Source: Verrucomicrobiales bacterium (GTDB taxonomy: Bacteria; Verrucomicrobiota; Verrucomicrobiia; Limisphaerales; UBA9464). Taken from it: 48,839 nt of DNA. A program made the translations under genes and the position numbers. Shown here piece after piece: positions 17,608 to 26,410 of the stretch. Position 1 is the first letter of the stretch. Each line of letters starts with the position of its first letter. The notes beneath the pieces are model-generated. The model saw nothing but the letters and a program-made list of their open reading frames with translations. It was not told the DNA's origin and searched no databases. The stretch is from NCBI GenBank assembly GCA_027490985.1, contig JAIXXC010000175.1:1-48839 (forward strand), read 5' to 3'.

Positions 17608-18891
17608 ATGAAACCCACCGGCTCTTCAGGTCTCCAGCGGCGTCTCGCGGCCGATCCCGCGCTCTTCACCTGCGTTGCCTCATTGGCCGCGTTCGGGGCC
17701 TACACGGCGATGTACGCCTTCCGAAAACCGTTCTCCGCGGCCACCTACTCCGGCCAGGAGATCGGGGGCGTGTCGCTCAAGGTGCTTCTCGTGGTGGCCC
17801 AGTTGCTCGGGTACACGCTGTCCAAATTCCTGGGGATCAAGGTGGTCAGCGAAGCCGGGGCCGGGCGGCGGATCGCGCTCATCGCCGGATTGATCGGCCT
17901 GGCCTTCCTGCCGCTGGTGCTGCTGCCCCAGGTGCCCCGCTGGGGACAGGTGGCCTGCCTCTTCGTCAACGGCCTGCCGCTGGGGATGATCTGGGGCCTG
18001 ATCTTCGGATTCCTGGAGGGCCGCAAGGTGACGGAATTCCTCGGTCTGGGGATGAGCGTGAGTTTCATCTTCGCCTCGGGTTGGACCAAATCCGTGGGGG
18101 TCTACCTCATGAAGGCTTGGGGGGTGCCCGAGCTGTGGATGCCCGCCGTGACGGGGTTGGTGTTCTTGCCCTTGCTGGGCGTGTGTCTGGCGCTGTTGGC
18201 CTCATTGCCGGCTCCGAGTGCGGCGGATGTCTCCGAACGCTCGGCCCGCTCGCCCATGGATGCCGCCCAGCGCCGCCGATTCTTGGTCCGCAATGCGGTG
18301 CCCCTGATCTTCCTGATCCTCCCCTACGTGTTCCTCACGGTGTATCGCGATCTCCGCGACACCTTCATGGCCGATGTCCTGAAGGAACTGGGCGTGCGCC
18401 CCGATCCCTCGTTTTTTGCCCGGATTGAATCCTTGGTTGGCCTGGGAGTCCTGGGCGCGCTGGCGGGGTTGTGGTGGATCCGCGACCACTGGAAAGCCTT
18501 GGGGACCTACCATGTCCTCATCAGCGCCGGGGCGATTCTGGTGGGGGCGTCGACGTGGGCCTTCCAGCAGGGATGGCTCGGGCCAGCCGCCTGGATGGTG
18601 CTCACCGGGTTGGGCGGGTATCTGGGCTATGTGCCCTTCAACAGTGTGCTCTTCGATCGCTTGTTGGCCGCGACACGACAGGCCGGAACCGCCGCCTTCC
18701 TCATCCAGGTGGCCGACTCGGTGGGGTATCTGGCCTCGGCCTCGCTCTATCTCCAGCGGACTTTTTCCAAGGCCACGCCGGCCTGGACCCAGTTGACCCA
18801 AACGGGAGGTCTGGGGCTTGCGGTCTTGGTTCCGATACTCCTGTCCGCCTCGTGGCTTTCTCTGACGGCGTCGCGGCGTGTCAATCGCTGA
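17608..18891 (+). CDS. DUF5690 family / MFS-like membrane permease, second copy
   Basis: A 427-residue membrane protein with about 12 hydrophobic segments, paralogous to the gene at 480. Shared blocks are FGAYTAMYAFRKPFSAATY, GYTLSKFLGIKVVSE, LFVNGLPLGMIWGLIFGFLEGR and the central loop RSARSPMD. It lies downstream of the TIGR03364-type oxidoreductase, an arrangement seen for DUF5690 genes elsewhere, which suggests the pair imports and oxidises the same compound. The paralogue is paired with an alcohol dehydrogenase instead. The substrate remains unknown. The start is the ATG at 17608. The 143-bp gap before it holds no obvious terminator, so co-transcription is possible. Confidence 0.8.
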   Translation: MKPTGSSGLQRRLAADPALFTCVASLAAFGAYTAMYAFRKPFSAATYSGQEIGGVSLKVLLVVAQLLGYTLSKFLGIKVVSEAGAGRRIALIAGLIGLAFLPLVLLPQVPRWGQVACLFVNGLPLGMIWGLIFGFLEGRKVTEFLGLGMSVSFIFASGWTKSVGVYLMKAWGVPELWMPAVTGLVFLPLLGVCLALLASLPAPSAADVSERSARSPMDAAQRRRFLVRNAVPLIFLILPYVFLTVYRDLRDTFMADVLKELGVRPDPSFFARIESLVGLGVLGALAGLWWIRDHWKALGTYHVLISAGAILVGASTWAFQQGWLGPAAWMVLTGLGGYLGYVPFNSVLFDRLLAATRQAGTAAFLIQVADSVGYLASASLYLQRTFSKATPAWTQLTQTGGLGLAVLVPILLSASWLSLTASRRVNR

Positions 18892-18976
18892 TGTGGACTC
18901 AATTGTTACAAATGAATGTCGTTCGCCACGGGAAATTTGCTCGCGCTACTGAAGGCTGCGCTAATATGACGGCCTG

Positions 18977-19798
<822 letters not shown>

Positions 19799-19833
19799 AC
19801 CGTGTCTGCAATCGGTTCTGATTCGTCCCCGAT

Positions 19834-20151
19834 ATGAAGATCTCAATTCTTTCCATTCTTGCCCTCCTGCTGGCATTGGGTTGTGAGCCCAAGCCGGAAG
19901 TCTCCGCCCCCAAAGACAGTTCCGCGGAAGCCAAGGCCTTGACCGATGCGGCCTCCAAGGCCGCCGCCGAGAACCCAGCCGATGCCTTGGCCCTCGCCGA
20001 AAGCATCAAGAACCGCGATGACATCTCGGCCGCCGATCGGGCGGCTGCCCTCAAAGCCCAACAGGATGCCCTCAAAAAGCTCTCCGATGCCGCCGCCAGT
20101 GGCGACTCCAAGGCGCAGAGTGCCATCGATAAGTATCGCGCCTCCAAGTGA
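19834..20151 (+). CDS. Small predicted lipoprotein
   Basis: A 105-residue protein with a lipoprotein signal: a short hydrophobic helix (ISILSILALLLALGC) ending in the lipobox LALGC, so Cys17 should be lipidated. The mature part is a charged, Ala-rich helical region (AADRAAALKAQQDALKKL) ending GDSKAQSAIDKYRASK. No known domain is recognised. Its last 26 codons have a diverged copy at 24092-24166, fused in frame to a copy of the start of uvrA. That shows this gene lay at one end of a tandem duplication. It is 28 bp upstream of the first LamG gene and probably shares its transcript. Confidence 0.75.
   Translation: MKISILSILALLLALGCEPKPEVSAPKDSSAEAKALTDAASKAAAENPADALALAESIKNRDDISAADRAAALKAQQDALKKLSDAAASGDSKAQSAIDKYRASK
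20071..20148 (+). repeat. Lipoprotein 3' segment, parent of the copy at 24092-24166
   Basis: These 26 codons (LKKLS...GDSKAQSAIDKYRASK) recur as 25 codons at 24092-24166 (FKKLA...GDAKAQSAIDKYRASQ). In the GD-to-end part six of the differing codons are synonymous and two change the residue. The 5' end, CTCAAAAAGCTCTCC, resembles CTCAAGAATCTCTCG near the start of uvrA (26399-26413), which may have served as the recombination point. Confidence 0.8.
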
Positions 20152-20179
20152 TTCTCTCCCGTAACAACCACAACACTCA

Positions 20180-23100
20180 ATGAACTACATCCGAAGAACC
20201 TCCCTGGCCGCCGCTCTGGCGCTGGCCTCGGGCATGACGTCGACGGCGGTGCATGCCGCCCTCAAAGACGGCCTGGTCGCGCACCTGGCCTTCGACGGCA
20301 ACGCCACCGACGCTTCGACCAAGGCCAACAACGGCACTGCCGTTGGCGAGCCCACCTACGCAGCCGGCCGGCTCGGCCAAGCCGTCTTCTGCAGCAATGC
20401 CAAGGACGGCTCCTTTGCCAACTTCATCACCCTCGGCACCGCGCCCGACGTGCTCTTCGGCGACGCCACCGACTTCTCGGTGGCCATGTGGGTGCAACTC
20501 AATGCTTTCAGCGGCGACGCGGCCCTCTTCGGCAACAAGAGCTGGAACAGCGGCGGCAACCTGGGCTTCGTGCTGGCCACCGACAATGACCGACGCGTGC
20601 AGTGGAACTACAAGGAGGAAGCCACCCCGCGTCAGGACTTCGACAGCCCGGGCGGCCAGTTCCTCGAGGGCAAGTGGGTCCACGTGGCCATGACCGTCAA
20701 GCGCGACGGCAAGATCACCACCTACATCAATGGCCAATTGCTCAATGCCAAGGATGCCCGGCCGGCCGGTGCCGCCCCGAGCACCATCGACACCGACGCC
20801 GCCGGCCTGGCGATGAACATCGGCAATGACGGCACCGGTGCCTACACCGACGGCGGCAGCGTCAGCCATGGCAACACGGGCATCGACGACTTCGGCCTCT
20901 GGCGCCGCGAGCTCTCCGCCTCGGAGGTGTCCCGCATCTACACCTCGGGCCTCGAGGGGGTGAGCCTCACCAAGATCGTCGAGCCGACCATCGCCGCGAT
21001 CGGCACCCAGTCGCCCGCGCCGAACGCGCTGAATGTCGCCCCGCTGGCCCCTGTCGAGGTGGTCATCAACCACCAGGCCACCGCGGTCAACCCGGCCTCG
21101 GTCAAGCTGACCTTCAATGGTGCGGCCGCGACCCCGAAGGTGGTGAGCACCACCACCAACACGGTCGTGACGCTGGCCCGGACCAACCTGTTGGCCCCGA
21201 ACTCGACCAACTCCTACGAGATCACCTTCTCGGACAACGCGACCCCGCCGAACACGACCACCTCCAAGGTGACCTTCGTGGTGGCCAACTACCCGTCGCT
21301 CACGCTCCCGACGCCGATCTGGCTCGAGACCTTCGAGTCCACCGCCGAGGGCAACACCCCGGCCGGATGGACCCTGAGCAACCTGTCGACGGGCGGATCG
21401 GGCACCTTCGACCTCGATGACCCGAACAGCGACGCCTACATGGACTGGGTGCTGATCAGCAAGGACCGTGTCCAGTCGGTCGGGGCCGCCGGCAAATGGG
21501 AGGCCGCTCGCCGTTTGAATGTCTCCGAGGCCTATGTCAATGGGGCCAAGGTCACCGACTTGGCGGTCGGCAAGTTCCTGTACGCCGAGTCCGACGTCCG
21601 CGGTGGCAACCAGATCCAGTATGCCTTCTCGCCCGACGTCGACCTGACCGGCAAGAAGGACATCTTCCTGTCGTTCCACAGCATCTACGAGCAGAACCAG
21701 GACAGCATCGGCTCGGTGGAGTACTCCATCGATCAGGGTGCGACTTGGTTGCCGATCGTGTACATGATCGATGGGCCCGACATCAAAAAGGACGCCAACG
21801 GCAACGTGGATCCCGTGGCCACCCTGACCGATGTCAATGGTGACGCCGCCGGCTACGAGGACCCCATCACCGGCGAGTCCCTCGGAAAGAACTACGGTGC
21901 CTTCATCGGCGTGGCCAAGTCCGAGTGGGCCAACCTCGCGCCCTTCATCCAGGCCCGCATCAACGACGACCCCGTCGAGTCCAAGCGCGTCGAGCTCTTC
22001 CGCCTGCCCAAGGCCGACAACCAGTCCAAGGTCCGCCTGCGCTTCGCCCAGGCCGGAACCGGCAGCTGGTACTTCGGCATCGACAACGTGGGATTCTATT
22101 CCATCACCCAGGTGGCCCCGCCGCAGTTCACGGCCCAGCCGGGCGCAGCGACGATCGTCGTCGGCCAGAACGGCCGCCTCACCGCCGCGGTGACCGGAGC
22201 GGGCGTGAGCCTGCAATGGCGCCTGAACGGCAATCCGATCGTGGGTGCGACCAACGCCACCTTGACCCTGTCGGCGGTCACCGCCGCCCAGGGGGGCACC
22301 TACACGCTGGTGGCCACCAACGCCGGCGGCAGCGTCACGAGCGATGCGGTCGTCGTCACGGTGCCCGAGGCCCTCAAGGACTTGTCGTCGATCCGCTCCG
22401 GGCTCCTGGCCTATCTGCCCTTCGATGGCAATGCCTCCGACCTCTCGGGTCGTGGCAACAACGGCACGCCGGTCGGTGCTCCGACCTTCGCGGCCGGCAA
22501 GGTGGGCTCCGGCGCCCTGGCCTTCAGCAGCGCCAAGGATGGATCGTCCTTCAACTACGTGACCCTCGGCACGAACCTGGTGACCGGCACCAACAGCTTC
22601 TCGGTGGCCTTCTGGGCCAAGCTCGACGCTTGGACGGGTGATCCGTCCTTCATCGGCAACAAGGACTGGAACAGCGGCGGCAACGTCGGCTGGGTGGCCG
22701 CCACGGCTGGTGACGGTCGCATCCAGTGGAACTTCCGCTCCAAGGGTGATCCGCAGCCGGCCCGTCGCGACTACGACAGCCCGGGCGGCTACTTCAACGG
22801 GGCCGTCTGGCGCCACATCGTGGTGACCTTCGACGTCAACGGGAAGGCTTCGACCTACGTCAACGGCGACCTCGTCGACTCCCGCGATGTCGGCCCGGTG
22901 GCCGGCGGTCCCGACTCCGGCCTGCCCATCAATATCGGTCAGGACGGCAAGGGCACCTACACCGACGGCAACAGCGTCTCCGGCCAGGGCCTGATCGACG
23001 AAGTCGCCCTCTGGGGTCGCGTGATCTCGCCGCTGGAGGCCGCCTCGCTCTATCAGGGCGGCAATTCGGGCAACGCGCTGGTCGTCCCGGCGGTCGTCAC

Positions 23101-23938
23101 CGGCCAGTGGGACTTCAACGGCAACCTCGACGCCACCGTCGGTACGGCTCTGCAGTACTTCGGTGACACGGCCTCCATCACGGCCTTCCAGGATGCGACC
23201 ATCGGCGGCAGTCCGGCCAAGGTGATGTCCTTCGGGGCTGCGACCAAGGCCCAGGGTTACCTCATGACCCACGGGGCTGGCGCCAACGGCGGCGGCACCA
23301 AGGTCAACCAGTACACCCTGATCATGGACGTGATGTTCCCGACGGCCAGCGACGCCAAGTGGCGCGGGCTGTTCCAAGTCGACCCGTCCAATGCCAGCGA
23401 CGGCGAGCTGTTCGTCAACAAGGCCAACGGCATCGGCATCAGCGGGCAGTATCAGGGCAAGGTCGTCGCCAACACCTGGCACCGCCTGGCCTTCGCCTTC
23501 AACCTCAACGACAAGTCGGTGTCCAAGTACATCGACGGCGTGCTGGTCAACAAGCAGACCCTCGGTGAGGGCTTCGATGGCCGCTGGGCCCTGGGGTCCA
23601 CCGCGCTGCTCTTCACCGATGAGGACGGCGAGACCGCCGCAGGCCTCGTCAACAGCGTCCAGATCCGCAACGGTACCCTCAGCGACGCCGAGGTCGCTGC
23701 ACTGGGCGGTGCCACGGCCGACGGCATCCCGGGTGCGGTGTCTTCGGGCATCAAGATCAGCGGGATCAGCGCCAGCGGTGCCAACGTGGTCATCACCTGG
23801 GCCGGTGGCGCCGGCATCAAGCTCCAGACCTCGGCCACCCTCGGTGGCGCCTGGAGCGACGTGACGGGTTCCGACGGTGCCAGCACCGCGACCATCCCGG
23901 CCGCCAATGCCGCGGCGTTCTTCCGCCTCGTGAAGTGA
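20180..23938 (+). CDS. Very large secreted LamG-domain protein (LamG-A)
   Basis: A 1252-residue secreted protein with a signal peptide ending TSTAVHA. Domains in order: LamG-like (concanavalin-A-like) at about 27-260 (LVAHLAFDGNATD, then FSVAMWVQLNAFSG, GIDDFGLWRREL); an Ig-like linker at about 265-375; a beta domain beginning WLETFESTAEGNTPAGW at about 380-640; an Ig domain at about 649-730 (LQWRLNGNPIVG); a second LamG at about 735-965 (LLAYLPFDGNASD); a third, more distant LamG-like module at about 971-1180 (TGQWDFNGNLDATVG); and the shared C-terminal module from about 1189 (ISGISASG...FFRLVK). LamG domains usually bind glycans or proteins, so a surface adhesive or polysaccharide-binding role is inferred. 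It is paralogous to the gene at 24291. Confidence 0.85.
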   Translation: MNYIRRTSLAAALALASGMTSTAVHAALKDGLVAHLAFDGNATDASTKANNGTAVGEPTYAAGRLGQAVFCSNAKDGSFANFITLGTAPDVLFGDATDFSVAMWVQLNAFSGDAALFGNKSWNSGGNLGFVLATDNDRRVQWNYKEEATPRQDFDSPGGQFLEGKWVHVAMTVKRDGKITTYINGQLLNAKDARPAGAAPSTIDTDAAGLAMNIGNDGTGAYTDGGSVSHGNTGIDDFGLWRRELSASEVSRIYTSGLEGVSLTKIVEPTIAAIGTQSPAPNALNVAPLAPVEVVINHQATAVNPASVKLTFNGAAATPKVVSTTTNTVVTLARTNLLAPNSTNSYEITFSDNATPPNTTTSKVTFVVANYPSLTLPTPIWLETFESTAEGNTPAGWTLSNLSTGGSGTFDLDDPNSDAYMDWVLISKDRVQSVGAAGKWEAARRLNVSEAYVNGAKVTDLAVGKFLYAESDVRGGNQIQYAFSPDVDLTGKKDIFLSFHSIYEQNQDSIGSVEYSIDQGATWLPIVYMIDGPDIKKDANGNVDPVATLTDVNGDAAGYEDPITGESLGKNYGAFIGVAKSEWANLAPFIQARINDDPVESKRVELFRLPKADNQSKVRLRFAQAGTGSWYFGIDNVGFYSITQVAPPQFTAQPGAATIVVGQNGRLTAAVTGAGVSLQWRLNGNPIVGATNATLTLSAVTAAQGGTYTLVATNAGGSVTSDAVVVTVPEALKDLSSIRSGLLAYLPFDGNASDLSGRGNNGTPVGAPTFAAGKVGSGALAFSSAKDGSSFNYVTLGTNLVTGTNSFSVAFWAKLDAWTGDPSFIGNKDWNSGGNVGWVAATAGDGRIQWNFRSKGDPQPARRDYDSPGGYFNGAVWRHIVVTFDVNGKASTYVNGDLVDSRDVGPVAGGPDSGLPINIGQDGKGTYTDGNSVSGQGLIDEVALWGRVISPLEAASLYQGGNSGNALVVPAVVTGQWDFNGNLDATVGTALQYFGDTASITAFQDATIGGSPAKVMSFGAATKAQGYLMTHGAGANGGGTKVNQYTLIMDVMFPTASDAKWRGLFQVDPSNASDGELFVNKANGIGISGQYQGKVVANTWHRLAFAFNLNDKSVSKYIDGVLVNKQTLGEGFDGRWALGSTALLFTDEDGETAAGLVNSVQIRNGTLSDAEVAALGGATADGIPGAVSSGIKISGISASGANVVITWAGGAGIKLQTSATLGGAWSDVTGSDGASTATIPAANAAAFFRLVK

Positions 23939-24103
23939 TGGGCTGAGGCTTCGGCCTCACTCGAGCAGGGGGCCGGTCGCAAGACCGGCCCCTTTTTTCA
24001 TATCCACGGGTTTCCCCGGCGGCGTTCCGGCGGTAGCTTGAGGCGCATGCCCAAGGAATTTCTCCGTGTCGTCCGGGCGCGGCAGCACGGCTTCAAGAAG
24101 CTC
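23750..24103 (+). repeat. Direct repeat, copy A (LamG 3' end, terminator and uvrA start)
   Basis: Aligns over its full length with 26058-26410 with a single 1-base length difference in the terminator T-run. It covers the C-terminal module of LamG-A, the stop, both hairpins, the spacer and the first 19 codons of a uvrA-like start. Confidence 0.85.
23945..23998 (+). terminator. Double-hairpin terminator after LamG-A
   Basis: Two hairpins in a row. The first has arms GAGGC and GCCTC around a TTCG tetraloop. The second has arms GGGGCCGGTC and GACCGGCCCC around a GCAA tetraloop and is followed by six Ts. A near-identical structure follows LamG-B. Confidence 0.9.
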
Positions 24104-24196
24104 GCCGCCGACGCCACGGGCGATGCCAAGGCACAGAGTGCCATTGATAAATATCGGGCTTCCCAGTGGTGGGTTTTCAAGGGATGGGCTCCCTAG
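24047..24196 (+). pseudogene. In-frame chimeric micro-ORF: uvrA start fused to lipoprotein end
   Basis: A 49-codon open frame. Residues 1-19 read MPKEFLRVVRARQHGFKKL against Uvr[20 protein letters not shown]. The following residues (GDAKAQSAIDKYRAS) match the end of the lipoprotein at 19834. It then runs through about ten unrelated residues (QWWVFKGWAP) to a TAG. It lies directly after the LamG-A terminator and 94 bases before the LamG-B start. The simplest explanation is the junction of an old tandem duplication whose unit ran from the lipoprotein 3' end through LamG to the uvrA 5' end. Whether the peptide is made is unknown; several synonymous changes in the lipoprotein part allow for past coding constraint. 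Confidence 0.75.
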
Positions 24197-24290
24197 TGGT
24201 AGGCGGGGACCTTCTGGCCTTCTTGACCCATTTCGTTCGCTCCGACCAGAAACCCTGTCGGTTAGCAACCGAACACATTCCGTAGCAATC

Positions 24291-26246
24291 ATGAGTGCAC
24301 AGTACCCCAAACGTCTCGCCTTGGCCGCCCTGCTGGGGGGCTTCGGTCTTCAGGCTCAAGTCACCATCCCGGCGGAGTTCGCCGACCCGTTGAGCGCAGC
24401 CTCGGCCGCCAACCGTGGATTCTCTGTCTGGATGCCGCGGGCCGCGACCGCCGCTGGCTATGAGGACCCCATCAGCGGTGAACCTCGCGGCAATACCTGC
24501 GGTGTCTTCATTGGCGTGGCCACCCACGAGCGGAAGAACACCGCTCCCTTCATCAGCGCCCGTGTGAAAGACGATGCGGTGAAGTCCCAGCGTGTGGAAT
24601 TGCTCAACCCGCCCCTGGCCGATCCGTCCGTGCTGAGCAACGGTCTGATGGCCTACCTGCCCTTCGACGGCGACTACACCGACTTGCAGGGCAACGTGTC
24701 CGCCAAGGCGGTCGGTTCCCCGACCTTCGAGGCCGGCAAGCGCGGTCAGGGTATCCACGTGAAGAATCTCAAGGACGGTTCGCTCAACCACTACGTGACC
24801 CTCGGCTATCCCAGTGCCCTCAAGTTCGGTGAGGCCAAGGACTTCACCGTGTCGTTCTGGGTGAAGCAGATCAGTCAGGTCGGCGACCAGGCCTTCATCT
24901 CCAACAAGGACTGGAACAGCGCCAACAACCGCGGTTGGGGCGTCTTTTCCCAGGGTGGTGCGGTGACCCGCGTCCAGTTGACCGGACCGTCCGGTTCGGT
25001 CGACAAGTTCAGCAATAACCCTCTGGCCAACCTGCCCGATGGCGCGTGGCACCTGATCACCGTGTCCGTGGCCCGTGCCGGAAACGTGGACACCTACGTG
25101 GACGGTGCTCTGGCGCTCTCCAGCCCGATGACCGTCAAGGGCAACATCGATACCGATGACCTCGGCTTTGCGTTGAACCTCGGTCAGGACGGCACCGGCA
25201 AGTACACCGACGGTGGCGCTGCCGAACTCGACGCCGTGCTCGACGAAGTTGCCGTCTGGAACCGCGCCCTCAACGCTCAGGAAGCCTCGGCGCTCTTCAC
25301 CCTCGGCAACGCGGGTCAGAGCATCAAGGTGCCGGCGATCACCCAGAACCTGGAGGTCTACCTGCCGTTCGACGGCACCTACGCCGACCAGTCGGGCAAG
25401 GGTGTGGTCGCCTCGGCGGTGGGTTCGCCCAAGTTCGAGGCCGGCCCGATCGGCCAGGCCATCCGCGTGAACAACCTGAAGGACGGCTCGGTCAACAACT
25501 ACGTGACCCTCGGTTACCCGAGCGGCCTGAAGTTCGGTGACACCGGCAGCTTCACCGTGTCCTTCTGGACCAAGCTCAACAGCCAAGCCGACGACCAGGC
25601 CTTCATCTCCAACAAGGACTGGAACAGCTCCAACAACCGCGGCTGGGGTGTCTTCTCCCAGGGTGGCGGCAAGGTGCGCAATCAGTTCACCGGTCCGGGC
25701 GCTGGCGCCGACAAGTACAGCCAGACTCCGGCCCTGGGCCTGAACGACACCCAGTGGCATCAGGTCACCGTCATCGCCGACCGCGCTGCCGGCAAGTCTG
25801 AGACCTACCTGGACGGCAGTCTGGTCCAGTCGGCCGCTCTGGCCACCAAGGGCTCGTTCGACACCGACGACCTCGGGTTCGCCATCAACATCGGTCAGGA
25901 CGGCACCGGCAAGTACACCGACGGTGGCGCTGCCGAGATCGACGCCGTGATCGACGAACTGGCCATCTGGAGCCGTCCTCTGGCCGGCGTCGAAGTCGCC
26001 GGTCTCTATGCCAAGGCCCTCACCGGCGCTGGCATCGTGGGCGCGGCCCCGACGGCCATCAAGATCAGCGGCATCACCGCCGCTGGTGGCCATGTCACCA
26101 TCACCTGGGCCGGCGGCGCCGGCATCAAGCTCCAGAGCGCGGCCACCCTCGGTGGCGCCTGGACCGACGTAGAAGGTTCGGCCGGTGCCAGCACCGCGAC
26201 CATCCCGGCCGCCAATGCTGCGGCGTTCTTCCGCCTCGTGAAGTAA
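24291..26246 (+). CDS. Secreted LamG-domain protein (LamG-B), duplicate of LamG-A
   Basis: A 651-residue secreted protein. The signal peptide is LALAALLGGFGLQAQ. Residues about 54-107 (AAGYEDPISGE...VKSQRVELL) correspond to a piece from the middle of LamG-A (about 556-608), here cut off from its domain, so the N-terminal region looks like a deletion product. Two LamG modules follow at about 115-335 and 350-575. They are very similar to each other: both contain FTVSFW, then DQAFISNKDWNS, NNRGWGVFSQGG, and GQDGTGKYTDGGAAE. The C-terminal module (about 585-651) is nearly identical to that of LamG-A. The ATG at 24291 gives the signal peptide at the N-terminus; the frame is open upstream to 24066. 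Adhesion or glycan binding is inferred. Confidence 0.85.
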   Translation: MSAQYPKRLALAALLGGFGLQAQVTIPAEFADPLSAASAANRGFSVWMPRAATAAGYEDPISGEPRGNTCGVFIGVATHERKNTAPFISARVKDDAVKSQRVELLNPPLADPSVLSNGLMAYLPFDGDYTDLQGNVSAKAVGSPTFEAGKRGQGIHVKNLKDGSLNHYVTLGYPSALKFGEAKDFTVSFWVKQISQVGDQAFISNKDWNSANNRGWGVFSQGGAVTRVQLTGPSGSVDKFSNNPLANLPDGAWHLITVSVARAGNVDTYVDGALALSSPMTVKGNIDTDDLGFALNLGQDGTGKYTDGGAAELDAVLDEVAVWNRALNAQEASALFTLGNAGQSIKVPAITQNLEVYLPFDGTYADQSGKGVVASAVGSPKFEAGPIGQAIRVNNLKDGSVNNYVTLGYPSGLKFGDTGSFTVSFWTKLNSQADDQAFISNKDWNSSNNRGWGVFSQGGGKVRNQFTGPGAGADKYSQTPALGLNDTQWHQVTVIADRAAGKSETYLDGSLVQSAALATKGSFDTDDLGFAINIGQDGTGKYTDGGAAEIDAVIDELAIWSRPLAGVEVAGLYAKALTGAGIVGAAPTAIKISGITAAGGHVTITWAGGAGIKLQSAATLGGAWTDVEGSAGASTATIPAANAAAFFRLVK

Positions 26247-26410
26247 TGGGCTGAGGCTTCGGCCTCGCTCGAGCAGGGGGCCGGTCGCAAGACCGGCCCC
26301 TTTTTCATATCCACGGGTTTCCCCGGCGGCGTTCCGGCGGTAGGATGGTGTCCATGTCGAAGGAGTTCATCCGTGTCGTCGGGGCGCGGCAGCACAACCT
26401 CAAGAATCTC
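26058..26410 (+). repeat. Direct repeat, copy B (LamG 3' end, terminator and uvrA start)
   Basis: Partner of 23750-24103. The terminator and downstream spacer are almost unchanged between copies. The spacer from the end of the terminator hairpin to the ATG differs mainly in the last dozen bases before the start codon. Confidence 0.85.
26254..26305 (+). terminator. Double-hairpin terminator after LamG-B
   Basis: Same tandem arrangement as after LamG-A: a TTCG-capped stem (GAGGC/GCCTC), then a GCAA-capped stem with 10-bp arms, followed by five Ts. It separates LamG-B from uvrA. Confidence 0.9.

Noticed and set aside
20177-23482. Very long open frame on the minus strand opposite LamG-A
   Set aside because: It is low-complexity His/Arg/Val/Asp/Gly-rich sequence without domains and mirrors the codon bias of the real gene; a GC-rich antisense artefact.
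24591-26020. Treating the repeated LamG blocks as a CRISPR-like or mobile repeat
   Set aside because: The repeats are two long in-frame protein modules with codon-level divergence, not short identical repeats with spacers, and there is no transposase or terminal inverted repeat.
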